Below, piece after piece: positions 41,146-49,096 of a stretch of DNA of 64,000 nt (position 1 is the first letter of the stretch; the number at the start of each line of letters is the position of its first letter). The notes below the pieces were generated by a model that saw nothing but the letters and a program-made list of their open reading frames with translations, ran no database searches and had not been told where the DNA came from. The stretch spans positions 169,485-233,484 of the forward strand of contig CAYRGJ010000001.1 in the NCBI GenBank assembly GCA_964423835.1. Reading direction: 5' to 3'. Both the position numbers and the translations under genes were made by a program. This DNA comes from JAFGCL01 sp964423835 (GTDB taxonomy: Bacteria; Chloroflexota; Dehalococcoidia; UBA2247; RBG-13-53-26).

Positions 41146-42078
41146 TCAGGGCCTCACCCTGCCGGGGCGCGGGTGCTCGACCTGGTCCAGCCGCGTCAAA
41201 CCGTGCCGCAGGGCGGTAATGACCGCATCGAGGTACTCCTGCCTGTTGAGCGCCCTGTCCAGCGGCGGATGGCGGCTGGCCTCATGGCAGGGGCGGTACT
41301 GCGCCATGACGTTGATGTAGGTGCCGAGTGACAGCTGCGCCAGGAAGGCCATGGTCTCCTCGGTTCCGGCCAGCCCGCCGGGCAGCACCAGGTGGCGCAC
41401 CAGCAGGCCCCTGGCGGCCACGCCCCGGCGAATCCGGAGGTCCCCCACCTGCCGGTGCATCTCCATTACCGCCGCGCGGCTCGCCTCCGCGTAGCCCTCC
41501 ACCCCCGAGTACTGGCACCCCGCCTGGCTGTCGGAGTACTTCATGTCCGGCATGTAGATATCGACGATGCCGTCCAGCAGCCTCAGCGTCCGGAGGGACT
41601 CGTAGCCGCCGCAGTTGTAGACCAGGGGCACCCGCAGCCCGCGGGCGGCGGCTATCTCCAGAGCCTCCAGGATCTGGGGCACGACGTGCGTTGGGGTGAC
41701 CAGGTTGATGTTGTGGCAGCCTTGGCCCTGAAGAGAGAGCATCATGGCCGCCAGCTCGCTGCTGTCCACTTCCTCCCCCTCGCCGTGGTGGCTGATGGAG
41801 TAGTTCTGGCAGAAGACGCAGCGCAGGTTGCAGCCGGCGAAGAATATGGTCCCCGAGCCCCCCGTGCCTACCAGGGGCGCTTCCTCGCCGAAGTGGGGGC
41901 CGAAGCTGGAGACGAGGGCCCGGCGGCGCGTCCGGCACTGACCCGCCTGTCCACGGATCCGATCGGCTCCGCAGCGCCTGGGGCAGAGCTGGCACTGCTG
42001 GAGCAGGTTGAGGGCGGCCTCTGTCCGCCGGTGGAGCCGGCTGCCGGCGGCCAGAGAGAGGTAGGCGGCCTCCCCTAT
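41146..42078 (-). CDS. Radical SAM protein (PflA-like) with apparent AUA start
   Basis: The 310-codon frame matches PflA-like radical SAM proteins throughout. It has an N-terminal Cys cluster (C29, C32, C36, C48), then GSGTIFFAGCNLRCVFCQNYS with SAM-cluster cysteines C83, C87 and C90. Homology extends from about residue 5, but no ATG, GTG or TTG exists in frame upstream of 41769, which would remove the SAM cluster. ATA 42078 overlaps the upstream stop (ATAG) and has GAGGAGG 4 nt before it, so AUA is the likely start, or this base is a recent mutation or error. Confidence 0.8.
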   Translation of the reverse strand: MGEAAYLSLAAGSRLHRRTEAALNLLQQCQLCPRRCGADRIRGQAGQCRTRRRALVSSFGPHFGEEAPLVGTGGSGTIFFAGCNLRCVFCQNYSISHHGEGEEVDSSELAAMMLSLQGQGCHNINLVTPTHVVPQILEALEIAAARGLRVPLVYNCGGYESLRTLRLLDGIVDIYMPDMKYSDSQAGCQYSGVEGYAEASRAAVMEMHRQVGDLRIRRGVAARGLLVRHLVLPGGLAGTEETMAFLAQLSLGTYINVMAQYRPCHEASRHPPLDRALNRQEYLDAVITALRHGLTRLDQVEHPRPGRVRP

Positions 42079-42227
42079 GGGGCCTCCTCGGGAGCCTGCT
42101 CCTTCTTGCCCTTGGTCTTGATCACCTGCACCGTCACCGGCTGGGATAGTATGTCGGATACCACCGGCTTCCGGGCATCCTTCTTGGGCTTCCTGGTCTC
42201 CCTGCCGCCATAGTCCTTTCTTCCCAT
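42075..42227 (-). CDS. Conserved-looking 50-residue basic protein
   Basis: The frame encodes 50 residues: MGRKDYGGRETRKPKKDARK, then PVVSDILSQPVTVQVIKTKGKK and an acidic end. GAGAGG lies 7 nt before ATG 42227, and its 3' end supplies the Shine-Dalgarno of the radical SAM gene with a 4-nt overlap. The N-terminal Lys/Arg-rich part suggests RNA or membrane binding. No family is recognised. Confidence 0.65.
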   Translation of the reverse strand: MGRKDYGGRETRKPKKDARKPVVSDILSQPVTVQVIKTKGKKEQAPEEAP

Positions 42228-42389
42228 CGCATCACCTCTCACGCTCTAGTTACCGTAGTTTAGCAAAGCACCCCGGCCCCGGCAATGGTTTGGTGTCGCT
42301 GGACAACAACATGGTTTGCCGTGTCGCGCGCCGCGCGGGGTGCCGGTCCATGAGCTGGGGCCACCAGGATCATCCGGCGCGCCAATTGC

Positions 42390-42418
42390 TTGTGACAATG
42401 GCGCAAGGGTGCTATATT
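42390..42418 (+). promoter_or_regulatory. Promoter TTGTGA-17-TATATT of the InlB-repeat gene
   Basis: The -35 is at 42390-42395 and the -10 at 42413-42418. The -10 ends 8 nt before ATG 42427, so the mRNA is probably leaderless; no Shine-Dalgarno is present. Confidence 0.5.
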
Positions 42419-42426
42419 ACTGGACC

Positions 42427-42537
42427 ATGAGCCAGAGCAGAGGGGCAAGGCGGTCATGGTTCCTGGTACTGGCGGCGGCCGTGGTGCTGGCGATGCTGGC
42501 GCCGGCGGCTGTTCCGCTTGACGCCGGCGCAGCCTGA
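42427..42537 (+). pseudogene. Signal-peptide exon-like 5' end of the InlB-repeat protein, cut by TGA
   Basis: 36 codons encode a complete Sec signal peptide (basic SQSRGARRSW, then a hydrophobic LVLAAAVVLAMLAP core and an AxA-like end). TGA 42535-42537 then stops it. The repeat protein continues in the same frame two codons later. Either the gene is freshly inactivated, the base is a sequencing error, or UGA is read through. Confidence 0.6.
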
Positions 42538-42543
42538 AGATGC

Positions 42544-43797
42544 ATGCTGCTGACGGTCGTCAGCCAGCCAGCCGCCGGGGGCACGATTACACTCTATCCG
42601 GTTTACTCGGACAGCAACTACTATGCTGATGACCCGGTCAGGGTGACGGCCCAGGCCGCCGACGGCTACCTGTTCGCCGAGTGGTCTGGCGACGTGTCCG
42701 GCATTCCCGACGTCACCAACAACGTGGTTGAAGTCGTCATGACGCAGGACAAGACGATCACCGCCAGCTTTGTCGAGTCGGGGGTGCGCTACAGCATAAC
42801 GGCCGCGGCTGAGCCGGTCGCCGGCGGCGCGGTGGCGGTGAGCCCGGCGCAGGACAACTACACCCTGAACCAGGTGGTGTCTGTCTCTGCGGCCGCGGCC
42901 CCGGGCTACGTCTTCAGCCACTGGGCGGGGGACCTGGCCGGCAGCACGGCGCCGGCCGAACTGCGCATGAACGGGAACAAGGCCATCGCCGGCGTCTTCA
43001 ATCCGGTGCTGTCCGCCGGGGTGGAGACCCCCGGCACCGGAACGGTCGAGGCCGACCCGCCGGCTGCGGCCGGCGGCTACCCGGCGGGCACCGCGGTGAG
43101 CCTCACGGCCCGCCCCGCGGTCGGATTCCTTTTCGACCAGTGGACGGGCGACACCGACGGCCTGGCGGACCCCCGGCAGGCGTCACTGACCCTGGTGGTG
43201 GCCGCTCCCCGGACCCTCACCGCCAGGTTCCTGCCGGCGCCGCGGTATGCCCTCACCGCGGCGGTCGAAGGCCAGGTTGGCGGGTCCCTGTCTCTGCAGC
43301 CGGAGCAGCCGGCCGGCGGATACCTGGCCGGCGAGCCGGTGACCGTCCGCGCCCTGGCTGCGGACGGCTACGCCTTCAGCTACTGGACCGGGGACCTCAG
43401 CGGTGCCGACCCGGCCCCGCAGCTCCACCTGTCCGGGCCGCTGACGATCGGGGCGGTCTTCGATCCCCTGGTCACCCTGGAGATTGACCCGCCCGAGGGG
43501 GGCGAGGTAGACGCCATGCCGCCGCGGGGGTCGGGCGGCTACCCGCTGGGGAGCGAGGTCACCCTGGAGGCCAGGCCGGCGCCGGGATACAAGTTCACGG
43601 GGTGGAGCGGCGATGCCTCCGGGACGGAGAGCGTGGTGACCATCGTGGCGGATGCGCCGAAGACGGTGACCGCCGCGTTCGCGAAGCAGCGTGGGCTGGC
43701 CTGGTGGTGGATCCCGCTGGCCGCCGGCGCGGCCCTCCTGGTCCTGATCGGAATGCCCCTGGAAGCGGCGCTCAGGCGCAGGCTGCGGTCACACTAG
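42544..43797 (+). CDS. InlB B-repeat-like surface protein, C-terminally anchored
   Basis: The 417 residues hold five repeats of about 70 residues. Each has V..A..GYxFxxWxGDxSG and ends in a T(I/L)TAxF strand, the divergent InlB/Listeria-Bacteroides repeat that forms extracellular beta-grasp rods. A C-terminal TM helix (about 385-405) followed by RRRLRSH anchors it. The frame has its own ATG 42544 with only weak GAAG, and lacks a signal peptide because of the TGA just upstream. The start given is the first downstream of that stop. Confidence 0.7.
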   Translation: MLLTVVSQPAAGGTITLYPVYSDSNYYADDPVRVTAQAADGYLFAEWSGDVSGIPDVTNNVVEVVMTQDKTITASFVESGVRYSITAAAEPVAGGAVAVSPAQDNYTLNQVVSVSAAAAPGYVFSHWAGDLAGSTAPAELRMNGNKAIAGVFNPVLSAGVETPGTGTVEADPPAAAGGYPAGTAVSLTARPAVGFLFDQWTGDTDGLADPRQASLTLVVAAPRTLTARFLPAPRYALTAAVEGQVGGSLSLQPEQPAGGYLAGEPVTVRALAADGYAFSYWTGDLSGADPAPQLHLSGPLTIGAVFDPLVTLEIDPPEGGEVDAMPPRGSGGYPLGSEVTLEARPAPGYKFTGWSGDASGTESVVTIVADAPKTVTAAFAKQRGLAWWWIPLAAGAALLVLIGMPLEAALRRRLRSH

Positions 43798-45039
43798 GCG
43801 GCCGGGCGGCATGGCCTCGATGGTCTGAATCAGCAGGTGCAGGGCGTGGGTGACCACCAGGCGCTTCACGTCCACCCGCCGCGGAGGGTAGCGCCCTTCC
43901 ACGGCCCGGCTGGCGTTCTCCACGGCCATTCCGATGTAGGCCAGCCCGGGCGGTTTGCCCTCCAGGGGATCGGGGCCGGCCACCCCGGTGACGCCGATGC
44001 CGATGTCAGCGCCCAGCTGCTGCCGCGCGGCCCGGGCCATGGCCTCGGCCACCGGCGCGCTGACCACACCGTGGGCCTCGATCAGCCCGGCGTCCACCCC
44101 CAGGGCCACCTTCATCTCGTTGCTGTAGGAGACGAAGCCGCCCTTGAAATAGGACGAGCTCCCGGGGACGTCCGTGATGACCGCCGCCAGCAGGCCCCCG
44201 GTGCACGATTCCATGGTGGCCAGGGTAAGGCCCCGGCCCGCCAGAAGCGAGCCGGCCCGGCCCTCCAGGGTGTCCGCGTCCGTGCCCCATATCTGCTGTC
44301 GCAGGGCCTCCCTCAGCCTGGCCTCCGCCGTCGCCAAGAGCGCCGCCGCGCCGGCCTCGTCGGGCGCCCGGGCGATCAGCCTGAGGTGAATGCCGTCCTG
44401 CTTGGCGTACACGCCCAGGGCCGGGTTTCCCATGGCGAATACCGGGGCGGCCTTCTCGCCCACGTCGGCCTCCGACCCGAGGCACTTGAAGGTGCGCACC
44501 GCCACGGCTTCGCACCGGATGGCGGCGCGCAGGCGCGGCATCACCTCTGCCTCCCACATGCGCTGCATCTCGGAGGGCGGCCCGGGCATGATGACGACGA
44601 TCTTCCCGGCCTTCTCCACCCACCAGCCGGGCGCGGTGCCCCTGGGGTTGGGAATGGACCGGGCGGACGGAATCAGGGTGGCCTGCTTGATGTTGGAGGG
44701 GGGCATCTCGCGGCCCATGGCGGCGAACATGGCCCGCAGGTCTTTCTCCAGCGCCGGGGAGACCGACATCTCCTCTGCCAGCACCCGGGCCATGGCCTCG
44801 CGGGTCAGGTCGTCCTGGGTGGGCCCCAGCCCGCCCGTGGCCAGCACCACGTCGAAGCGCCGGAGGGCCTCGCTGAAGGCCTCAGCCAGCCTTTCGATGT
44901 CGTCGGGCACGGCTACGATCGACTTGAGCTCCAGCCCCAGCAGGGGCAGCTGAGAGGCGAGGTAGGAGGCATTGGTGTCCACCACCTCTCCCATCAGCAG
45001 CTCGGTGCCTACTGAGATTATGCCTGCCTTCATCGCCAT
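43789..45039 (-). CDS. cinA: CinA-family nicotinamide-nucleotide amidase
   Basis: The 416-residue protein has the two CinA domains. N-terminal is the MoCF-like domain (AGIISVGTELLMGEVVDTN, ATGGLGPTQDD, MPGPPSEM), with ADP-ribose pyrophosphatase-like activity. C-terminal is the NMN deamidase domain (LATMESCTGGLLAAVITDVPGSS). It recycles NMN to NaMN. ATG 45039 and ATG 45033 are both possible starts. It overlaps the InlB-repeat gene end by 9 nt convergently. Confidence 0.93.
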   Translation of the reverse strand: MAMKAGIISVGTELLMGEVVDTNASYLASQLPLLGLELKSIVAVPDDIERLAEAFSEALRRFDVVLATGGLGPTQDDLTREAMARVLAEEMSVSPALEKDLRAMFAAMGREMPPSNIKQATLIPSARSIPNPRGTAPGWWVEKAGKIVVIMPGPPSEMQRMWEAEVMPRLRAAIRCEAVAVRTFKCLGSEADVGEKAAPVFAMGNPALGVYAKQDGIHLRLIARAPDEAGAAALLATAEARLREALRQQIWGTDADTLEGRAGSLLAGRGLTLATMESCTGGLLAAVITDVPGSSSYFKGGFVSYSNEMKVALGVDAGLIEAHGVVSAPVAEAMARAARQQLGADIGIGVTGVAGPDPLEGKPPGLAYIGMAVENASRAVEGRYPPRRVDVKRLVVTHALHLLIQTIEAMPPGRLV

Positions 45040-45065
45040 AGTGATGTTGCCGGAACGGCCGCGGC

Positions 45066-46367
45066 CTAGCCGGAGCACCTGCCGATCGAGATTCCCAGGT
45101 ATTCTTCCACCAGGGCCATGGCGCAGTACGGGCCGCACATGCTGCAGGTGTTGCTGCTGCCGGCGAAGCGGTCGTGCAGGCGCCGCGCCCGCTCCGGGTC
45201 CATGCTCAGCCTGATCTGCTCCTCCCAGTCCAGATTGCGCCGGGCCAGCGACATCCGCCGGTCCCACTCCGCGGCCCCCTTCACGCCCTTGACGATGTCG
45301 GCGGCATGGGCCGCGATGCGGGCGCCGACTATCCCCTCCTTGACCTCCTCGGCGTTGGGCAGAGAGAGATGCTCGGAAGGCGTGACATAGCACAGGAAAT
45401 CGGCTCCGGCGGCCGCGGCCACGGCGCCGCCGATGGCCGCCGAGATGTGATCGTATCCGGCGCCGACGTCCGTCACCAGAGGCCCCAGCACGTAGAACGG
45501 AGCGCCCCGGCAGACCCGTTTCTGCAGCTGCACGTTGGCCACCACCTGGTCCAGCGGGACATGCCCCGGGCCCTCCACCATGACCTGGACCCCGGCCTTC
45601 CAGGCGCGCTCCACCAGCTCGCCCAGGGTCAGCAGCTCCTGGATCTGGCAGCGGTCGGTGGCGTCGGCCAGGGACCCGGGGCGCATGCCGTCCCCCAGGC
45701 TCAGGGTGACGTCATGGCGGCGGGCGATCTCCAGCAGGCGGTCGTACTGCTCGTAGAGCGGGTTCTCCTGGTCGTGGCGGATGATCCAGCCCAGCAGAAA
45801 GGCCCCCCCCCGGGAGACCACGTTGGTGAGCCTGGTCTGCCGCCGCAGGTGCTCCACCGCCTGGCGGGTGACGCCGCAGTGCACGGTCATGAAATCCACG
45901 CCCTCGCCGGCCTGCTCCTCGATGACCTCGAAGATGTCATCGGCGGTCATGTTGACGATGGCCCCCCGTCTTTCGGTGGCCTGGATGGCGGCCTGGTATA
46001 TGGGCACCGTGCCCAGAGGGAGCGGACAGCGGTCGATGATGGCCCGCCGTATGCCGTTGATATCGCCCCCGGTGCTCAGGTCCATGATGGCGTCCGCCCC
46101 GAATTCCATCACCACGCGGGCCTTCTCCAGCTCGGCCTCCAGTGACGTGTGCACCGATGAGGTGCCGATGTTGGCGTTCACCTTGGTGGCCAGGCCCTTC
46201 CCGATGCCGCAGGCCCGCAGGTTCCGATGCGCGGGATTGGCCGGGATGACGGCTGCTCCTTCTGCCACGGCCTGGAGCAGGGCGCCGGGATCAAGCCCCT
46301 CGCGCTCCGCCACCAGCAGCATCTGCGGCGAGAGGGTGCCCTGGCGGGCCAGTTCCAGCTGCGTCAT
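45066..46367 (-). CDS. thiC: Phosphomethylpyrimidine synthase
   Basis: This 433-residue radical SAM enzyme makes HMP-phosphate, the pyrimidine of thiamine, from AIR. The unusual CSMCGPYCAM cluster motif is C-terminal. NANIGTSS, LSTGGDINGIR, TVHCGV, SRGGAFL and MVEGPGHVP are conserved. A TPP riboswitch precedes it. cinA follows 26 nt later. With thi4 elsewhere, the cell can make both halves of thiamine. Confidence 0.97.
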   Translation of the reverse strand: MTQLELARQGTLSPQMLLVAEREGLDPGALLQAVAEGAAVIPANPAHRNLRACGIGKGLATKVNANIGTSSVHTSLEAELEKARVVMEFGADAIMDLSTGGDINGIRRAIIDRCPLPLGTVPIYQAAIQATERRGAIVNMTADDIFEVIEEQAGEGVDFMTVHCGVTRQAVEHLRRQTRLTNVVSRGGAFLLGWIIRHDQENPLYEQYDRLLEIARRHDVTLSLGDGMRPGSLADATDRCQIQELLTLGELVERAWKAGVQVMVEGPGHVPLDQVVANVQLQKRVCRGAPFYVLGPLVTDVGAGYDHISAAIGGAVAAAAGADFLCYVTPSEHLSLPNAEEVKEGIVGARIAAHAADIVKGVKGAAEWDRRMSLARRNLDWEEQIRLSMDPERARRLHDRFAGSSNTCSMCGPYCAMALVEEYLGISIGRCSG

Positions 46368-46427
46368 GCGCTCTCCATTCCAAAACAGAAACGACCAGGA
46401 GCCGGGTCACGGTCCTGATCGCTGGTA

Positions 46428-46514
46428 CCGCCTCCCTGCGCTCGCATTACCGAGGTCAGGTTCAAAGGGTCGCCCGCCACCCGGCGGGCTCTCAGCCTCT
46501 GAGCTCCCCTGCGG
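46428..46514 (-). ncRNA. TPP riboswitch of thiC
   Basis: On the minus strand the THI-box core is complete: GGGGAGCTC, then GGCTGAGAG, a variable GC hairpin, ACCCTTTGAACCTGA and GTAATGCGAGCGCAGGGAGG. The CUGAGA pyrimidine sensor and the GCGnAGGGA pyrophosphate sensor are present. It lies 60 nt before the thiC start, so control may be by start-site access. Confidence 0.95.
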
Positions 46515-46534
46515 CCGGTCTGGGTCTTTTCGCC

Positions 46535-46564
46535 AGTATACCGCCGCGGCCCCGGTCAATACAA
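46535..46564 (-). promoter_or_regulatory. thiC riboswitch promoter (TTGTAT-18-TATACT)
   Basis: The -35 is at 46564-46559 and the -10 at 46540-46535 on the minus strand, about 20 bp before the TPP aptamer. Its -35 is 3 bp from the -35 of the opposite cobalamin-riboswitch promoter. Confidence 0.55.
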
Positions 46565-46567
46565 GGT

Positions 46568-46597
46568 TTGAGCCGGGCGCGCCGGCGCTGCTATAAT
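46568..46597 (+). promoter_or_regulatory. btu operon promoter (TTGAGC-18-TATAAT)
   Basis: The -35 is at 46568-46573 and a consensus -10 at 46592-46597, giving a start near 46604 just before the cobalamin riboswitch. Confidence 0.6.
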
Positions 46598-46603
46598 GGA
46601 TGG

Positions 46604-46765
46604 ATAGAGAACCTGTGCAGGGGCGCCCGAGCACGAGCGAGGGCTTAATACGGCAGCAAGACCGGTGAAATTCCGGCACAGTCCCGCCTGCTGTGACAGT
46701 CAGAACTCCGGCCCCTGTGTAGCCAGCCCGGTGGCCCGTTGGGCCTGCCGGGCCAATAAGAGCCT
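46604..46765 (+). ncRNA. Cobalamin riboswitch of btuFCD
   Basis: The B12-box core ACCGGTGAAATTCCGGCACAG (46655 on) is followed by CCCGCCTGCTGTGACAGTC, the hallmark of the corrinoid riboswitch. GCAGGGGC / GGCCCCTG close the flanking stem. The boundaries are approximate. It controls the B12 uptake operon beginning at 46983. Confidence 0.93.
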
Positions 46766-46806
46766 CCGCGGAGAAAGGGGAGCGACAATGACTCGAGCGC
46801 CCTGAC

Positions 46807-46842
46807 ACCCCTGGCTCTGCCGGGCCGGGGGTCTTTCTTTCC
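46807..46842 (+). terminator. Intrinsic terminator, expression platform of the cobalamin riboswitch
   Basis: ACCCCTGGC (46807-46815) pairs with GCCGGGGGT (46824-46832) with one G-U pair, followed by CTTTCTTT. It lies between the aptamer and btuF, so B12 binding probably favours termination. Confidence 0.65.
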
Positions 46843-46982
46843 CCCCTTCCGGCAGGGCTCCATAGCATCCGCCAACGATTTTGCCCGGCGGCCACTCCAT
46901 CAGCCATGAGGCATCAGCGACCCGTTCAGTCGCTGCGGCCGCGGGCATCCCTGGACCCCAGTAATACGTGAAGGAGGACTTG

Positions 46983-47957
46983 GTGAAAAGGTCTATTCTC
47001 AAGATACTGCTTTTCATGCTGGCTATTCTATTGCCGCTGTCGCTGGCCTGCTCTGACGAGCCCCCGGCTTCGGACCCGGGCGATAGCGCGCAGGGCGAGG
47101 TCAACCCGCCGGCCGGCCCGCAGCTGCTCACCGATGACGCACAGAGGGACGTCACTGTGCCGGCCAGCCCCCAGCGGATCGTGTCCCTCGGCTCTCCCAT
47201 AACCGAGATGCTATTTGCCCTCGACCTGGGCGACCGGGTGGTGGCTACCGACGACTACTCCGACTACCCGGATGAGGCCGCGGCGCTGAACAAGGTGGGC
47301 GCCCCCTGGCCGGGATTCAGCGCCGAGACCATCCTGGACCAAGAGCCGGACCTCATCCTCACCTCGGCCGGCACCATCGTGCAGCAGCTCGAGCCCTACG
47401 GCGTGCCCGTCTTCGTGGTCCAACCCACCGACATACAGGGCATCTTCAAAGACATCCTGATGATTGGTGATATCACCGGGCAGGAGGTAGAGGCCCGGGC
47501 GCTGGTAAACCGCCTGCAGTCCAGGGTCGATGCCGTGCTGGCCAAGACCGGCGGTCTGGCGGCGGAGGGGATGCCCTCCGTGTTCTACGAGGTGGACGCC
47601 ACCGATCCCACCCGCCCGTACACGGCCGGGTCAGGCACCTTCCAGGATGAGCTGATCACCATGGCCGGCGGGCGTAACATCGCCGCCGCCGAGCCGGACT
47701 GGTACCAGATGAGCGTGGAGAAGATCGTGGATACCGACCCGGACCTGATCATACTGGAGGACTACCAGTACGGGGTTTCGGTGGACAGCGTGGGCGCCCG
47801 CTCGGCAGCGTGGGCCGGGCTCTCCGCTGTCAAGGCGGGAAAGGTGTATCCCGTGGAAGACCCTGACCTGACATCCAGGTACGGGCCGCGGATCGTGGAC
47901 GGCCTGGAGACCCTGGCCCGGATCATCCATCCGGAGCTGTTCCCGGAGGGAGTGTAG
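46983..47957 (+). CDS. btuF: B12/corrinoid ABC transporter substrate-binding lipoprotein
   Basis: The 324-residue lipoprotein (signal ILLFMLAILLPLSLAC, Cys about residue 22) is a BtuF/FepB-type class III binding protein: RIVSLGSPITEMLFALDLGDRVVATDDYSDYP and LDQEPDLILTS. It captures cobamides outside the membrane. GTG 46983 follows GAAGGAGG. A Ser/Pro/Asp linker separates the lipid anchor from the domain. Confidence 0.92.
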   Translation: MKRSILKILLFMLAILLPLSLACSDEPPASDPGDSAQGEVNPPAGPQLLTDDAQRDVTVPASPQRIVSLGSPITEMLFALDLGDRVVATDDYSDYPDEAAALNKVGAPWPGFSAETILDQEPDLILTSAGTIVQQLEPYGVPVFVVQPTDIQGIFKDILMIGDITGQEVEARALVNRLQSRVDAVLAKTGGLAAEGMPSVFYEVDATDPTRPYTAGSGTFQDELITMAGGRNIAAAEPDWYQMSVEKIVDTDPDLIILEDYQYGVSVDSVGARSAAWAGLSAVKAGKVYPVEDPDLTSRYGPRIVDGLETLARIIHPELFPEGV

Positions 47958-47962
47958 ACACC

Positions 47963-49096
47963 TTGCGGCAAAGTGGTTCTGGGGCGGCTGGCCGGCCATC
48001 GGGCGGGCCGGCCGCCCGGTCCGCCGGCGAAATGAAACCGGTGAAGGTCCGGGGCGGCAGTCATCGTCATCTCAGCATCATCCTGCTGCTGGCTCTGGTC
48101 CTGGTGGGCAGCCTGGCGGTGGCGGCGGCAGTGGGGTCGGTCCGGGTGCCTTTCTGGGACGTGGTCCGTATCTGCTGGAACGCCGTGTCTCCGTTCAATG
48201 TCGATGCCACGTGGAGGGCGGCGGACCAGACCATCATCCTCCAGGTACGGCTGCCCCGGGTGGCGGGGGGCGCTCTGGTCGGCGCCGGCCTGGCGACGGC
48301 AGGCGTCATCTTCCAGGGCCTGCTGCGCAATCCCATGGCGGACCCCTACATCATCGGGACCTCCGCGGGGGCGGCCCTGGGGGCCACCATAGCCATGCTC
48401 CTTCCACTGAGCATGACCTTCTTCGGATTCGGCATGGTACCTCTCCTGGCCTTCGCCGGGGCCCTGGCGACGGTGTTCCTGGTGTACCGCCTGGCCCGCG
48501 TCGCAGGCCGGACGCCGGTGGTCAGCATGCTCCTGGCCGGGTTCGTGGTCAGCGCCATGCTGACGGCCCTGATGTACCTGATCATCACCATGAGCGACAG
48601 CCTCTACGACAAGTTCCGCTCGGTATACAGCTTCCTGCTGGGCGGGATCTCGGTGGGGGGCTGGGGGGAGATCGCCGTCATCGCTCCCATCATACTGCTC
48701 GGCGTGGTTCTGGCCCGGCTGCTGGCCTTCCGGCTCAATGCGTTCGCCCTGGGCGAAGACGGGGCGGCCCACGTGGGCGTGGAGGTGGAGCGGAGCAAGA
48801 CCCTCTTCCTGGCCCTGGGCTCGGTGCTGACCGCCGCCGCCGTCTGCATCGGTGGCCTCATCGGGTTCGTCGGCCTGGTGGTCCCCCACTCCCTGAGGCT
48901 GGCCCTGGGGCCCGACCACCGGCTGCTGGTGCCCTGCTCGGCCCTGGCGGGCGGCGCCTTTCTGGTGGTGGCCGATCTGCTGGCCCGCACCCTGTCATCA
49001 CCCCGGGAGATACAGGTGGGCATCATAACCGCTCTCATCGGGGCGCCGGTCTTCATCTACCTGCTGAGGCGTGGCGGAAAGGAGTACGGGCTGTGA
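47963..49096 (+). CDS. btuC: B12/corrinoid ABC transporter permease
   Basis: The 377-residue FecCD-family permease has about ten TM helices, with RLPRVAGGALVGAGLATAGVIFQGLLRNPMADP (split here) and LIGFVGLVVPHSLRLALGPDHR as the family motifs. The second contains the coupling helix to BtuD. TTG 47963 is the longest start; ATG 48032 would drop a 23-residue disordered lead. It begins 5 nt after btuF. Confidence 0.92.
   Translation: MRQSGSGAAGRPSGGPAARSAGEMKPVKVRGGSHRHLSIILLLALVLVGSLAVAAAVGSVRVPFWDVVRICWNAVSPFNVDATWRAADQTIILQVRLPRVAGGALVGAGLATAGVIFQGLLRNPMADPYIIGTSAGAALGATIAMLLPLSMTFFGFGMVPLLAFAGALATVFLVYRLARVAGRTPVVSMLLAGFVVSAMLTALMYLIITMSDSLYDKFRSVYSFLLGGISVGGWGEIAVIAPIILLGVVLARLLAFRLNAFALGEDGAAHVGVEVERSKTLFLALGSVLTAAAVCIGGLIGFVGLVVPHSLRLALGPDHRLLVPCSALAGGAFLVVADLLARTLSSPREIQVGIITALIGAPVFIYLLRRGGKEYGL

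Noticed and set aside
42535..42537. UGA as selenocysteine
   Set aside because: It lies at the signal-peptide junction, not at a redox site, and no SECIS-like hairpin is evident directly after it.
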